Below, one piece after another: positions 21,817 through 33,150 of a DNA stretch of 64,000 nucleotides. Origin of the DNA: Chlamydomonas reinhardtii. Lineage: Eukaryota; Chlorophyta; Chlorophyceae; Chlamydomonadales; Chlamydomonadaceae. The notes beneath the pieces are model-generated. The model was not told the origin of the DNA and did not search any database. It saw only the letters and a list, made by a program, of their open reading frames with translations. The translations under genes were made by a program, and so were the position numbers. How positions within the stretch are numbered: position 1 is the stretch's first letter; the number at the start of each line of letters is the position of its first letter. The stretch is from assembly GCF_000002595.2 (NCBI RefSeq), contig NC_057015.1, positions 3,172,952-3,236,951 on the forward strand, given 5' to 3'.

Positions 21817-24800
21817 ATGGATCGCTTGGTGGGAGCCTTATCAAAGGTCAGCGCCACGCTGAATGACACAGCGACGAATGTCCTCAAGGCGCCCGGCGCG
21901 CCACCTCCACCAGCCGAAGCGCCAAAGGGAGAGTATCTGCGCCTGCCTGTGGAGTCAGCACGACGGCTACGCTGGTTTGAGAAGGCGGACTTGCAGGCGC
22001 TAACTAAATCGAATTTTCGCGAAAAAAGGGAGCTCCTCGATACGGTCGCTGCGTTGAAAAAGGTGATGCTTGGTTGATGCGCAAAAAGAACGTGTGGCCG
22101 TAGAAGGAGGGGGCACCCGGTGTGCCTGCGTGCCGGTAACGTTGGAAGACACGGTGGGCGCCAGTCCAACCGGCGGGCTCGGCAATAGATGCCTTTCACA
22201 AACTTGCACCTTCCTGACACAATTGATGGCCGGGACTACAGGTCCTGCTGCGGCATGGCGTGGATGAGAGCAAGGTGGACGCGGAGGTGGCTGCGCATCT
22301 GCGCGCGGCAGCTGAGGTGGCGGAGGCGCACGAGGGCGTGGCGTCCGTCTTGCTGGCTGCTCTGGAGCCCCACGTTAAGGTACCGTGCTGGTTGGTCATG
22401 TTGACTATCTGTGCTGCAACATGTTAATGGCCAGCTGATTTTGTACTTGCATACTTGGACCAAGCACCTTACTAATTCCTGAGCCCTGTGGTGGCGAACA
22501 GGAGCTGCGCTTTGAGAACGAACGGCTGAAGGCGGCACTAGCCATGTGAGCGCTGCAGTGCAGGGTTGGGCGTCGCAAACGACATTTTGCGCATGAGGCA
22601 TGAGGCCCATGCGCAGGAGGCCGCGGGCCCGTGGGCCGCCCCAACACGCGGCTGTTGTACGGCACGCAACACCCCGCGCCCGGCCGCGGCCTGCTACAGT
22701 ACACTAACAGCCCCTGCCTGGTCCTCTGCTGTGTGCCAGGAACCAAGCCACCACCTCAGCAGCCGGCGCCGCGCCGGCGGCGAACGGTGGCGCGTCGTCT
22801 GGCGGCGCCGCCCGGGACTCGGCTGCGGGCACCAACGGCTCCCCCGCTGCCGCGGGTCTGCATGGGGTGTCCAGCTCCGGCGCGCTGGCTGGCGGCCTCT
22901 CACGCGGCAGCCTGGCTGCGGCCGCCAGCGGGCCTGTGGTTCCGGTGCTGCACCTGCCGCTGCGGCTGGAGCACCTGGACCTGGCACAGCTGGGCGGCCC
23001 CGCGGCAGCGCGCATGGTGAGCAAGATGCGGGGCGTGGCGCGACCGGGGTGGATTGGGAGCTTGGGATGGGTGGGCTTGCAAGTCAGGCATGCAGGAAGG
23101 TGGTTGGAGGCGGAGGCGGAGCACAGGGACGTGGGAGGTGATGCAGACGGGTCCAGGCGGGTGTAGGTGTAGGCAGTGGCAGCCAGCAGGCCACCTCGGA
23201 TCGCTACAGGCGGGTGCGGGTGTTGCGCGCAAGTGAAAAGCGTCCCACCCCCGGACTCCGGAGTATTGCGCCGCGTGACGCCGGGTCGACGGGTAATGCT
23301 GGTCGCCGCAGGACCCGGCAGCGAGGCAGCAGATGGCGGCGCTGGAGGTGGAGCTGGAGCGCGCTGGCAAGCAGGTGACGGAGCTGAAGGCGCAGGTGGC
23401 CAAGCAGCAGCAGCAGCACCAGGCGGCGGCCTCTCGGCGCAGGTGCGGGCGGGCGCGACGAGTGGGGCAGAGACAATGGGGTGGCGGCCAACGCCTTACC
23501 CAAAGCAGACGGGGAGCGCTCCTGGGGTCTGTGAACGTGTCGGTCGAAGCCAGCAGGCAAATGTCTACAATCCACTCTGCCCACACGCTCCATCACAAAA
23601 CGTCCTGCTCCCTCCTGGCCGCTGCGGTCGTTGATAACGCTGGCGCGCAGGGGCCCGGACGGCGGCGACGCGGTGGGGCTGGCGGCGCTTCAGGACATGG
23701 TGCTGGAGGCGCAGGAGGCGGCGCGGGAGGAGGCGCGGCGGGCGCAGCGGGCGGAGGCGCGGGCGGGGCGGCTGGAAGGGGAGCTGAAGACGCTGCAGGT
23801 GTGACCGGGATTCTAAGATTGGCGATGGAGGTCATGCGTTGGTAGGAGTGCTGGGAGATCTCGGCCGCGGCTTGAACAGCCCTTGTGCTTCGGATGGGAG
23901 GACAGCGGTGGTCGTGGGCACCGGCAGGGTCGCCCAATACTGTGATGGGCGGTATGTACAGACCTGTACAGAGGGTGACTGGTTGGGCACCTGACACCCA
24001 CCCGCCTTCATGATAACCCCACAGGCGCAACAGAAGACGCTGTACAAGGAGCACAGCTCGCTTCAGCAGCAGGTGGCGGTGCTTACCTCGCAACTGGCGG
24101 AGGCGCAGGCGGCGGTCAGCAGCGCCAACGCGGCAGAGGAGAGCCGCGCGGCATCGGAGGCGCGCGAGGACCTGGAGGCGCTGCGGGCGGTGAATGCGGG
24201 GCTGCAGTCAGACCTGGCAGCGGCACGGGCGAACTATGCAAAGCTGGACGCGGACCTTCAGGTGCGCGGGGATGGGCTGGTGTTTGCGGAGGCATGAGAT
24301 GTCTTGGGTGCTTCGCGCTAGGCGCTGTTTGTTGTGGGGTTGCGGAGCAACCGCGACGTGTCCTCGCTCTGGCCCTGCCCGCCGCAGCTGTCTCACCAGC
24401 GCGAGGCCGCCGCCTCCGCAGCGCTGGCGGAGGCGGAGGCGCTGGCGGGCCGCTGCGACGAGCTGGCTGGCGCCAACATGGCGCTCACGCAGCGGCTGGC
24501 GGACAGCCGGTCGGAGCTGGAGATGTGCAGCTACTACAAGAAGGTACGGGTGCTCCGGACCACCTGTGACAGCGCGTAGTAGTCCTGGGTCATAAGAAAG
24601 CTTTAGGGAGAAACGGAGGGGTCCATAGTTCCACGCACGAGTTCCACGGCCAGTGGCAGGAACTGGAGCATGGCCGCTATGCAACAGGCGGCGCCGGGGA
24701 GCCATTGGGCCTCACCGTTGCATCCTCCTTCCCCCCTCGGCCTCCTGGTGCAGATCTGCTCCGAGCTGACGGAGGCCAAGGGCAAGCTGGAGGGCGACCT

Positions 24801-26364
24801 ACTGGGCCTGGCGCAGCAGCTGGTGGCGGCAGAGCACCGCGTCACCGACCTCAGCGCCCGCCTGGCGGACAGCGAGGAGCTCATGCGGCAGGCGGAGGGC
24901 CGCGCGCGGGCGGCGGAGGCGGCCGTTTCGGCAGAGGTGCGCGCCAGCGAGGTTCGCACGGAGCTGGCAAGCCATTACATCGGGAAGCGCGGGAACCTAT
25001 GGCATGGCAAGCAGCCTGTCAAGCGCAACGATTTGCCTTCATTACGCACATCGCGCCCTCTGCTCCGGCGCAGGTGGAGCGGCGCTGCAGCGCGGTGCTG
25101 TCCAGCCGCGCGCTGTGGCCGGCGGCTCTGCGAGAGGAGGTGACGGGGCTGGAGCGCCGCGCCGCAGAGCTGGACGTGGCGCTGGCCACTGCCACGCGAA
25201 ACGCGGACACGGCGGGGCGTGAGGCGCGGGAGGTGCGGGCGCAGCTGCTGATCAAGGTGAGTGGCGCAGGAGTTGGTGCAGGGTTTGGCGCAGGGGTTGG
25301 TGCAGGGTTCTTGAAAGCTTGGACAGTGGACACAGGTGCGCAGAGGGCTGGCATGTGTGCGGAATGCCCGTATCAGTTTTACACTGGGTCGTGTCCTCTT
25401 CCCCACCCTTGTTTCTCTCCCAGTCGGACGAGTTGAAGGCGCTTTCTGCCGAGTCCATCGCCGCGGCCAGCGCCGCCGCCGACCAGCTGCAGCACCTGCG
25501 CGCGGCGCTGGCCGAGTCACAGGCGCGCGCCGCGGGCCTGAAGGACGCGCTTGAAGCGACGCGCGAAGAGGCGCGGACGGCGGGTGACCGTGCGGTGCGC
25601 GACGGGCCGCGGCCGCTGGCAGGCTCCTCTGGCAACCTGCAGCACCGCATCTCATCTTCAGGGAACATGGCCGGGGCAGGGCCCGGCGCCGCTGCCGCCT
25701 CAGGCGGAGGCGGCGCCCATGCCTCCGGTCTCGGCCCCTCTCCAGTGGTCAGTGCGCCTACGCCAAGGTGGCAGGTGCAGAACGTGGTGGGCGGCGGAGG
25801 GCTGTACAACCTCAGCAACGGTCTGGGACACGGCGGAGTGGGGGGCGGGGCCGGCGGAGACGGCGGCGGCGGCAGCCAGACGCCCACGGACATGGTGTAT
25901 CTGAAGAACCTGCTGCTCAAGTTCTTGGAGGCGCACCTGCTTAGCAAGACCACTGAGCGGGACGCGCTGCTGCCGGCGGTGGGAACGCTGCTTCAGGTGA
26001 GCGAGCGGGGCGGGATGGCGGGACGGACAGCAGTGTCTGGCGTCGCATGGTATTGTCGCTGGCAGGAGTGAAGCAGGGAGAGGTGCCGTCCAGGGTATGA
26101 AGGTTGATGGGTAGCGGCTTGATGTGCCGATACCGTACATCCATCATTGCCGCACCCCGCGCTGCTTGCAGGCCTCCCCAGCGGAGTACACAGCGCTTCA
26201 GGTGCGGCCGCGTACCAATATCCATTGCAACGCGCGACTTCGCCTTTTCCTCACTACGTTGCCTGACTCCGTCACTCCTTCCGCTTCTTGCCTTGTAGAA
26301 AATCCTGAAGGCCACGCAACCGCCCAGCCGGCAAATGCTCTCAGTGTTCGGGCTCTCGCGGTAG
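21817..26364 (+). CDS. GRIP-domain golgin (long coiled-coil Golgi protein)
   Basis: Thirteen exons join in phase to about 803 residues: 21817-22062, 22242-22379, 22502-22545, 22740-23016, 23312-23442, 23651-23798, 24025-24261, 24388-24543, 24754-24936, 25074-25256, 25424-25996, 26172-26201, 26299-26364. The N-terminus MDRLVGALSKVSATLND is followed by an acidic/Ala-rich part, a Ser/Gly linker (about 145-235), and then a long coiled coil rich in Glu, Ala, Arg and Gln (about 235-640) with patterns such as LEVELERAGKQVTELKAQV. The C-terminus (about 737-803) has YLKNLLLKFLE ... LLPAVGTLLQ, the GRIP signature with its essential tyrosine. GRIP domains bind ARL1-type small GTPases on trans-Golgi membranes, where golgins tether vesicles. 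A 30-nt exon (26172-26201) splits the GRIP end. Function is inferred from the domain. Confidence 0.85.
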
Positions 26365-27048
26365 CGGGTTGTGTGGCGGTGCCGAACATAGAGCCGTGTC
26401 CAGCGTGCGAGTGCCTGACGGGCAGGCGGGCGGTATCGGGTGCCAGGGGTGTCATGCACGCATGTTTCCTAGTGGTGTGCAGCATGAGGGCGACGCAAGC
26501 GGGTGTCCTCTCCCACATGAGCTCAAGGAGTCGCTACGTCGCGACTACAACCTCCGCTGCCGTCTGCGCTCGCATACGCATTCGCATTTAAGCATTTCAG
26601 TGACGTACGCGCCATGGTAGGTCGGGGTAGGCCGGCAGGCACCCGGTGTAACATGGTCTTCTCCCCTTTCCTCGTTCGTTCCGTATCTCCACACCCCAAT
26701 GGCCAATGCCGCCGCTGCCCGGACCTCGCTCAGCTAATAAATCCAAGGTGAGACCTGTAATGTCGCACACATACTCAGCCAACAAGGAGGTGGCTGCCTT
26801 AGGGAGGCAGGAAAAGGGCTGAGCCCTCCCCTCCCGGGTCGTTATCAACCCAGCCACCTTGACGCGGGCGCCTACAAAGCACACGCCTCTATGTTGGGGG
26901 CCTTTGGCATCCCCGCAAATCCGGACGTGGCCGGTTGGGTGGGGTGCACAGTCCGTGCTAACCCGCAGCTAACAAACTAGTCACGTCACTCGCCGCCAAT
27001 CGACACGTGCACCCTCAGCCCCACGCCCTGCTAGCGCCGTTCAGGCTC
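26365..27048. other. 3' flank of the golgin gene and of Fanzor fragment 2
   Basis: No gene is seen. TGTAA at 26648-26652 may be the poly(A) signal of the golgin gene. On the minus strand the segment is the 3' flank of Fanzor fragment 2 and holds its palindrome. Confidence 0.5.
26815..26827 (-). other. AGGGCTCAGCCCT palindrome downstream of Fanzor fragment 2
   Basis: Read on the minus strand: GGGAGGGCTCAGCCCTTTTCC, 221 nt after the stop codon of Fanzor fragment 2. It matches the motif 209 nt after Fanzor fragment 1. Confidence 0.85.
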
Positions 27049-27440
27049 TCAGCCCGGCCCCGCCGCCGCCGGCGGCCATGGCGGCCGCTGCAGCTTGGTC
27101 GGCCGCTCGAAGCCCATCAGCTTCAGCAGGAGGAGCACACGGATCACGTTGGCGGCGGAGACGTCGCGGTTCTGGGGATGGGGAACGGGGAGGAAGAAGA
27201 GAGCGCACATGAGCTGTCCCAACCGTCAACCTGTCAATCAATCCGTCCCCAGTGCCCAGCCGTCCCCGCACATGCACGGTCCTCACCCAGGTCGTCAAGC
27301 AGTCGTTGCAGACTTTGACCGACCAGGGCCGCTGCCCCTCCTTCAGCCCCCCAAGCCGCTTGATGGCCATCTCCTGACACCCGCAGTTGTAGCAGGTCTG
27401 CATGGTCGGGAGGGTGGGAGGCTCTCGCTCCGCAGTAGGC
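27049..27440 (-). pseudogene. Fanzor (eukaryotic TnpB-like) C-terminal fragment 2
   Basis: Exon A (about 27440-27287) encodes TCYNCGCQ ... VKVCNDCLTTW, a four-cysteine ribbon. Exon B (27171-27049) encodes NRDVSAANVIRVLLLLKLMG, then FERPTKL, a Pro-rich tail and a stop. The splice is phase 0 directly after the ribbon tryptophan, the same position as in fragment 1. The RuvC-III aspartate (NRD) is kept, but the usual asparagine two residues later is serine. I found no RuvC-I/II exons between 27440 and 28200, where a TIR element (27544-28023) sits instead, so it looks truncated. No basic tail is seen. Confidence 0.7.
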
Positions 27441-27543
27441 AATAACAAATACTAATACGTAGCAGTCGCGGTTTGTGCCAGTATGATACTTTTTGCCGAC
27501 GCAGCCACTGAGTATGCGAGTATGCCACGCACGCAGCCACGGA

Positions 27544-28023
27544 CAGGGGTGTTCCTGGGGGGCTTCGCCCCCCCCCCATGGAACGCTGCGCTGGGGGGGG
27601 GGGGCTCAGCCAAAAAAGGCAGTACATCTTACATGCAACCACGCTTCAAACTGGAGCACTCAGCTTGGCGCAACAAACCGAAGCCAGGTGTCCATGCGCC
27701 CTGTCCAGCTCAATCTGGCTTCTGTTGACGCATCTCCGAATAGCTCTTAAGTTGCCAAACAATCAAATGCGTAACCCGTATCCCGTTTGGCCGACCAGAT
27801 AATCCTGGGGATGATCAAGCCGTGTGCGGCGCCCCTGCCTGCATACGGTACCCGCCAACATCCAAACAGTCCCTTCTCAACACATTTCACGCATCCGATA
27901 CGTGCAGTGCACACAGCGCGGCTGAATCTTGTTTCCATCTGCTGCCCTGTGTTGTCATAATGCCACTTGCACACTGTTTTTGGGCTGAGCCCCCCGATCA
28001 CAGCAATTCATGGAACACCCCTG
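27544..28023. mobile_element. Short TIR element (MITE-like)
   Basis: Inverted ends CAGGGGTGTTCC (27544-27555) and its complement (28012-28023); the match extends outward six more bases as CACGGA. Inside each end lies a G-run followed by CTCAGCC and an A-run (27591-27617 plus, 27992-27975 minus). About 480 bp, no coding frame of note. A clear target duplication is not visible. Confidence 0.5.
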
Positions 28024-28209
28024 TCCGTGCGTGCGTGCGTGCGTGAGTTCGCACCAAACTCAGTACTGGCGCAAACTGTGAGATACCAGTCAGCGCTGGC
28101 ACGCACAATATCTCATGTACGTACGAAGACCACCAGCCTACCCTACCCACTACCCAACACTTCTAGCTACGCACGCCCTAAGCGCCCTGCCGCAGCCGCG
28201 CCGGCCGAC

Positions 28210-29374
28210 CTAGTTGGTGTCCGCCGTGCGCAGCAGCTTGCGCTGCTTCTTGTCCTTGAGCATCTTCTTGACCGTGGAGGCCTTGGTGATCTGCACATGA
28301 GCCAGCCGCAACACACGACAGAGCCAGGGGTTCATAATATTGCCCAGAGGAACTATTGACGTCAGAATCGCTGGGCCACAGGAACCAACTCCGAAATAGT
28401 TTCTTGCTCCTCTCAGTCATCCTCCTAAGCGCCTCAGTGCCCCCACACCGTTGGGCGTCTCACCTTCTGCGTGACCGCGCTCTTGGCCTGGTTGGCCTGC
28501 TTGCGCTCCCTGGCCGCCTTGCGCTGGTCCGCGGCAGCCTGTCGACGGTGGCGGTAGTAGCGCGGGTGTGCACGTGGCCACGCGCCAGTGACGGAGTGCT
28601 GGTCTACAAACGCCAAAGCTCTCGCCTGAACAGCGCATCCTCATGCTTACTCTGTCCCGCGTGAGATGCCGCTGCAGCCACGCACTGCCCGAAAGCCTGC
28701 ACTAAACAACATCCATACCCGCCCGCCACAACGCCCCGGTTGCTCCTCCGGCTCCAAGCTGCAAGCAACGGCGCCCCTCAGGGGGCGACCAGACACCAAG
28801 CGCGGGACACTCCCTCCACACGCCACAATCCACACCTTGCGTTTGGCCTTGGTTTCCGCCAGCGCCTCCGCCTTGGTTTCTTTCAACGCCTTGTTGGCCG
28901 CCTTCTCCGTCATGCGCCGCCCCCAGCTCTTGTTGCTGCTGGCGTTCGCCTTCATAACCTTGCTAGCGCGTTGCCCCGGCGCCTTCCATACTTTCCCGGA
29001 AACCTACAAGTGCAGGGTGCCACAGGTGTTGAAGGGTAGCGGCATGGCAGCGCGTATGAGTGCCGGACCCCACAACTACCGACGGCGTGTGCGTACCCGG
29101 CGCAGCGAGAGCTCACCGGGCGCCAGGTCTTGTCGTCCGCCTTTTGCCGCTTTCCTGCCTGCGCGACGTCAGCCTGAGGCTCGTCCTGCTGCATCGCTGT
29201 CTCCTCCTCCATCGGCTCCTCATCCGGCTCTTCGACGCGCTTCCGCTTCTGGGACTTGATGGGGTTCACTTTGTAGCCCTTCGGTGCCACGCCCACCAGA
29301 CGCCGCAGGTCGGTGCTGTCAAACTCTTTAGGGTACTGGGGAGGCATATACTCCTCCACGGCGTCGACGGCCAT
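28210..29374 (-). CDS. CGR1: CGR1/CCDC86-type rRNA-processing protein
   Basis: Four exons on the minus strand, all phase 0: 29374-29117, 29003-28836, 28538-28464, 28290-28210 (about 193 residues). The N-terminal half is acidic with a basic patch SQKRKRVEE. The second exon starts VSGKVWKAPGQRAS and continues NKSWGRRMTEKA, the start of the CGR1 domain. The following exons are strongly basic helices (DQRKAARERKQANQAKSAV, then KMLKDKKQRKLLRTADTN), which match the domain's usual end. In yeast Cgr1 is a nucleolar protein needed for 60S subunit pre-rRNA processing; the human relative is CCDC86. The length is in the family range for the domain plus a short N-terminus. It is head to head with the gene at 29814, with 439 bp between start codons. 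Confidence 0.85.
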
Positions 29375-29813
29375 TTTCGGTGGCGATTTCGTTCACGCGA
29401 GCCGCCGGCTGCTGCTCGCCCCTTCAGGAGTGTTCTAGCCAAGCGCAGTTATGCCGTGTCAGAGAATACCAGCAGGCAAAACTGTAAATAGAATTTGTGA
29501 CAGCGGGTGACAAAAGCTCTCGCAACAAAACGAAACAGTCGGGTGGTGCCTGAGCGTCGTGGAGATTGGTTTGAGTGTCAAACGTGTATGAGCAGAATGA
29601 CAACGAGCAACGGTACACTGAGCAAGCTTTCTCAGAAGCAAGGGTCACCCATCGGGCTGCATCGAGAAAACCCTTGCCAGGCGCAAGCAAGCTCCGCACA
29701 CGAACTCACCCGTTATATTTCTATACATTTCTACTGTTCTTTGCCGAACATCTTCGTCTTCCCTACTGCCCCGCAACCAACCTTTCTCTTGCGGACCTTC
29801 CAAAAGCTTCGCC
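29375..29813. promoter_or_regulatory. Shared 5' region between divergent genes
   Basis: 439 bp separate the start codons of the CGR1-type gene (-) and the C2-like gene (+), so both promoters must lie here. I see no strong TATA box and name no specific site. Confidence 0.5.
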
Positions 29814-32181
29814 ATGGCCATCCCCGAGCCTGTGAAGGGCTATGTATCGATTGTAGTGGAAGAGGCGACGGGCAAAACGCAGCGGGACCAGTTTACTTGG
29901 GATACAAACGCGGGAGCTTTTGAGGCGTTCGTCAAAGGCAAGACGCTGGGCCTATTTTCCTGCCAGGGATCTCCGTCTTGAGCTATTGGAAGCATCGCGC
30001 AGATCACTGACCATGCTGGTTGGTGGTGTGCAATTTTCCCCTTCCCCAACTTGGTCCAACAGTGGAAGTTCGCGGGGGCTCGCGGAACGTCAAGGTGCGC
30101 GATGACAGGAATATTGCGAACTGTGATGACTGCTCTTGGAAGACAGCGTCCCTGGGCGTGAGCATGGAAATTGCGCTGGGCGGGGCCCTCGGAAGGAGCG
30201 TTGGCAGCGGGCAGGCGTTGCAGCGCGCTGACGCGGTAGTATACACGCGATGGCACTGCCGACAAACGCTTGATCCCAGGCTGCGTGTGCGAACGCAGGC
30301 TCAAACGCGGAAGGCCCCGCTGATTGGCGACACTATTACATGGCGCGAGGAGCTACGCATGTGAGTGCACACGAGTGATTACCTGAAGCGGCTAGTTGGG
30401 GCTCTTGGGCTTCTGGGACCGTGTAGGACCAAGTTTCGAACCATCAATGAAGACTCGGGTCAACCGCACACCTTCCCGCCACAGAGCATGAAATGGGGCA
30501 AGTTACGGACTAGTGCCGTTGTGTTTGTAAACGAGGCTCGGGGCCGGCGTGTGACGACGACGCCGTGCCGGCGCGTGTGTGCGTTCTGCAGGGAGCTGCT
30601 GGAGGGGTCGAGCGAGCTGCGGCTGATGCTCTGTCGCGAGAAGTTCCAGGGCAACAAGAAGGGGACTTCGGTCGTGGCTGCCTGCGGTGAGCAGGGTGGG
30701 GGCGGGAGTGGGGCGTGCGGAAGGGCTCGGTGGCAGGCACCAGCGCGGTCGGCTCGGTGTCTCGGTATGTGACGAGCATGCCCGTACGTACGAATCAATG
30801 CGACGAGCGGGCACGGGCGTTGACTGGGACGATCTTGGCGTTCAGGCTGGCACACCAGCTTGCGTCCCATCCACTCTTCATCCGCCGACGCATGTCCAGC
30901 AGGCAACCGCCGCTCCACCAACCCCAGCAGCGCAGGCACTATTGTTCGCGTTGCCTGTACCCACACCGTGCATCGTATGCTCCCTCTGCCTCTGGCCCTG
31001 CTGCCATTGCTGCTGCTACAGGCATCTACGTGAACGACATCCTGGAGGCGGTGCCCATCGACAAGTACTTTGAGCTGTTCAAGCCCAACGCGGGCGGCGA
31101 GGGCGGCTTCATCCGCATCCGCATGAACTTCGCTCGCGACCTGGCGGGCCTGGACGCGCCGCGCCAGGGTGAGGCGGGGGAAGAGCATGCGTGATCCTCG
31201 GTCTCAGACGCTTGTGGCAAGCTTGCATGCGTGGCCACATGGATGGCCTGGCGTATGGCAAGGATGTGTTTGCTTGCCAGGGCCTATCCTGAGCCGAACT
31301 TGGTGCCCGGGGACCCACCTTCACTACGGCTGCCTTCCGCTTGGGAACATTGCTGATGGTTCATCGCAGCGTGTGGGCAGTGTCGCACCAAGGGGAGCAC
31401 TGGCGCTGCATCCCAGGAATGCTGGGACGGCTCCGGCAGCTGCACCTATGGTACTGACGAAACTTCTGGTGCTCGTTGCCTTGCAGAGGCCAACCTGCAG
31501 CCCAACGTCACCTTCGGGCAGCCGCCCAACACCAAGGACGCCGCTGGTGGGTGCGGGGCTGGCACCATGGGGGACACAAGGACAGAAGCGGACGCGCACG
31601 CGGGCAGGGTTGTTGTCGGTGCACCTGGTGTGTGCAGCCCATCGCTGGGCACTACCCTTGTTGCTGCCAAGTTCACGTCTGCTGTCGTCACACCGTCATA
31701 CCGAACACCATTACTTCGCTGCTCCAACAGGCCGCCTGCACGGCGTGGTGTCGCCAGAGACGGTGGATGAGGTCGCGCGGCGTGTGGCGACGCTGGGCAC
31801 GGAACCGGAGTCGGCGGGGCCAGCAGGGGCCAAGAAGAAGGGCGGCAAGAAGTAAGCGGCGGCTCCGTACGGGCGGGGCGGGACTAGGAAGCGCTGTAGG
31901 AGTACACATTGCACGGCAGGGCACGCACCCACATGTAAACCGTGCGTTTGGAGGCTGGCACTTGATTTGCTTTGAGCACGGCTGGAGCGTGGTAGTAATG
32001 CCAACATACTTTTCCGAAAGCTACTTGGCTTGCCTTGCCGGCTGTCACGCTGTCTCTCATTCTTTGACCCGTCCCTTGGTGCCACCGCGCCACCCGCAGG
32101 AAGGTGTTCATCCCGCTGGCGATTCTCACGGCGGCCGCGGGCATAGCGGTACCGCTCATCCTCAAGGCGACGCGCAAATAA
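29814..32181 (+). CDS. C2-like domain protein with C-terminal membrane anchor
   Basis: Starts at ATG 29814 (MAIPEPVKGYVSIVVEEATG). Model: 29814-29937, 30063-30235, 30299-30360, 30592-30686, 31022-31168, 31487-31546, 31731-31851, 32100-32181, about 287 residues, phases consistent. The central part reads ELRLMLCREKFQGNKKGTSV, then GIYVNDILEAVPIDKYFELF and GGFIRIRMNFARD, which has the look of a C2 beta-sandwich. A basic linker (GAKKKGGKK) leads into a single hydrophobic helix (FIPLAILTAAAGIAVPLIL) and a short basic end, as in tail-anchored proteins. The first intron needs a GC donor (AAAG|GCAAGA) and exon 2 is the least certain part. TGTAA at 32520-32524 may be the poly(A) signal. No named orthologue is recognised. 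The C2 call is a fold-pattern judgement. Confidence 0.65.
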
Positions 32182-33150
32182 GGATTTGTGGAGAACCTTA
32201 CTTATGCATATACGTTGGCTGGCGCACAGCACTGGAACCCGGTCTAGCAATGGAAATGGTGTAGCGGCGGGAGAAGGGGTAAATACATACGAGTCGTCAT
32301 GCGTGTGGGGGTTTCAATTTTGCGGTAGGTGAGTGGAGCGCCGGATGTGTGAGGTTTCCGAATGACAGAAACTGTGATTGCAAGAGGAGCTTTACAGACA
32401 GTGCACCTATGTTGTCATGGGTTGGTGGGGGCGCTGTCGGACAGGTACACTCACGGTCTCGCGAACTGCGGACCGAAAGAGGGAGAGAGCGCGGCTGCGC
32501 CTGCATCTCAGGGACGCACTGTAACTGAAGCACGAACGGTTGAGAAGCTGTTGGCCAGTGAAATGCTCGATTCAGCATAGGCGTGGGTGAAGGCACGCGG
32601 TGAAGAAGACATTCCGGTGTTCTCCCCTGACTAGGGCCACTCAATGCGGCCACTTGCCGCAGCGTGCACATGCCCGCTCCCGCGGGGACCACAGCACCCA
32701 GCCCGCGTGTTACATAACCCCCACACCCCAGGGCTTCATCTATGCTCCCCCGTCGCATGCAAAAGCCGCCGCTTACGCTCCGGCAGATGGCAAAAAAGCT
32801 GCACTAGCGCGAGCGGGCTGAGCAGTGCGATAGCTCGAGTTCAGAAACCATGTGATAGCTGTGAACGGATTGTATAAACATGTACTATGAAACCGTCTGA
32901 GATGTTGTAAGCTTGGGCGCCTGCGTGCCCGCGGCAGTTCCGGCCGATGCGCCCGATGAGGCGATGGCAGCGAGGCCCTCGCCAAGGCGCTCGTTCCCAC
33001 CTTTCTTTCTCTCTTTCCTTGCATTAGGGGCTTCAGCCACAAGGTCAGTATTAGCATCGTAGCAACACATTGCTTCCTGCCAGCGAGATTTTGGGCGCCG
33101 GCGCTGACGACTGACGAGCTTACTCCGTGCCCGCAGTGCGAGCAGCCAAA
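32182..33150. other. Intergenic: 3' flank of the C2-like gene and 5' region of RPS7
   Basis: No coding exon is seen. It includes TGTAA at 32520-32524. The RPS7 promoter and 5' UTR should occupy the right part. Confidence 0.5.
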
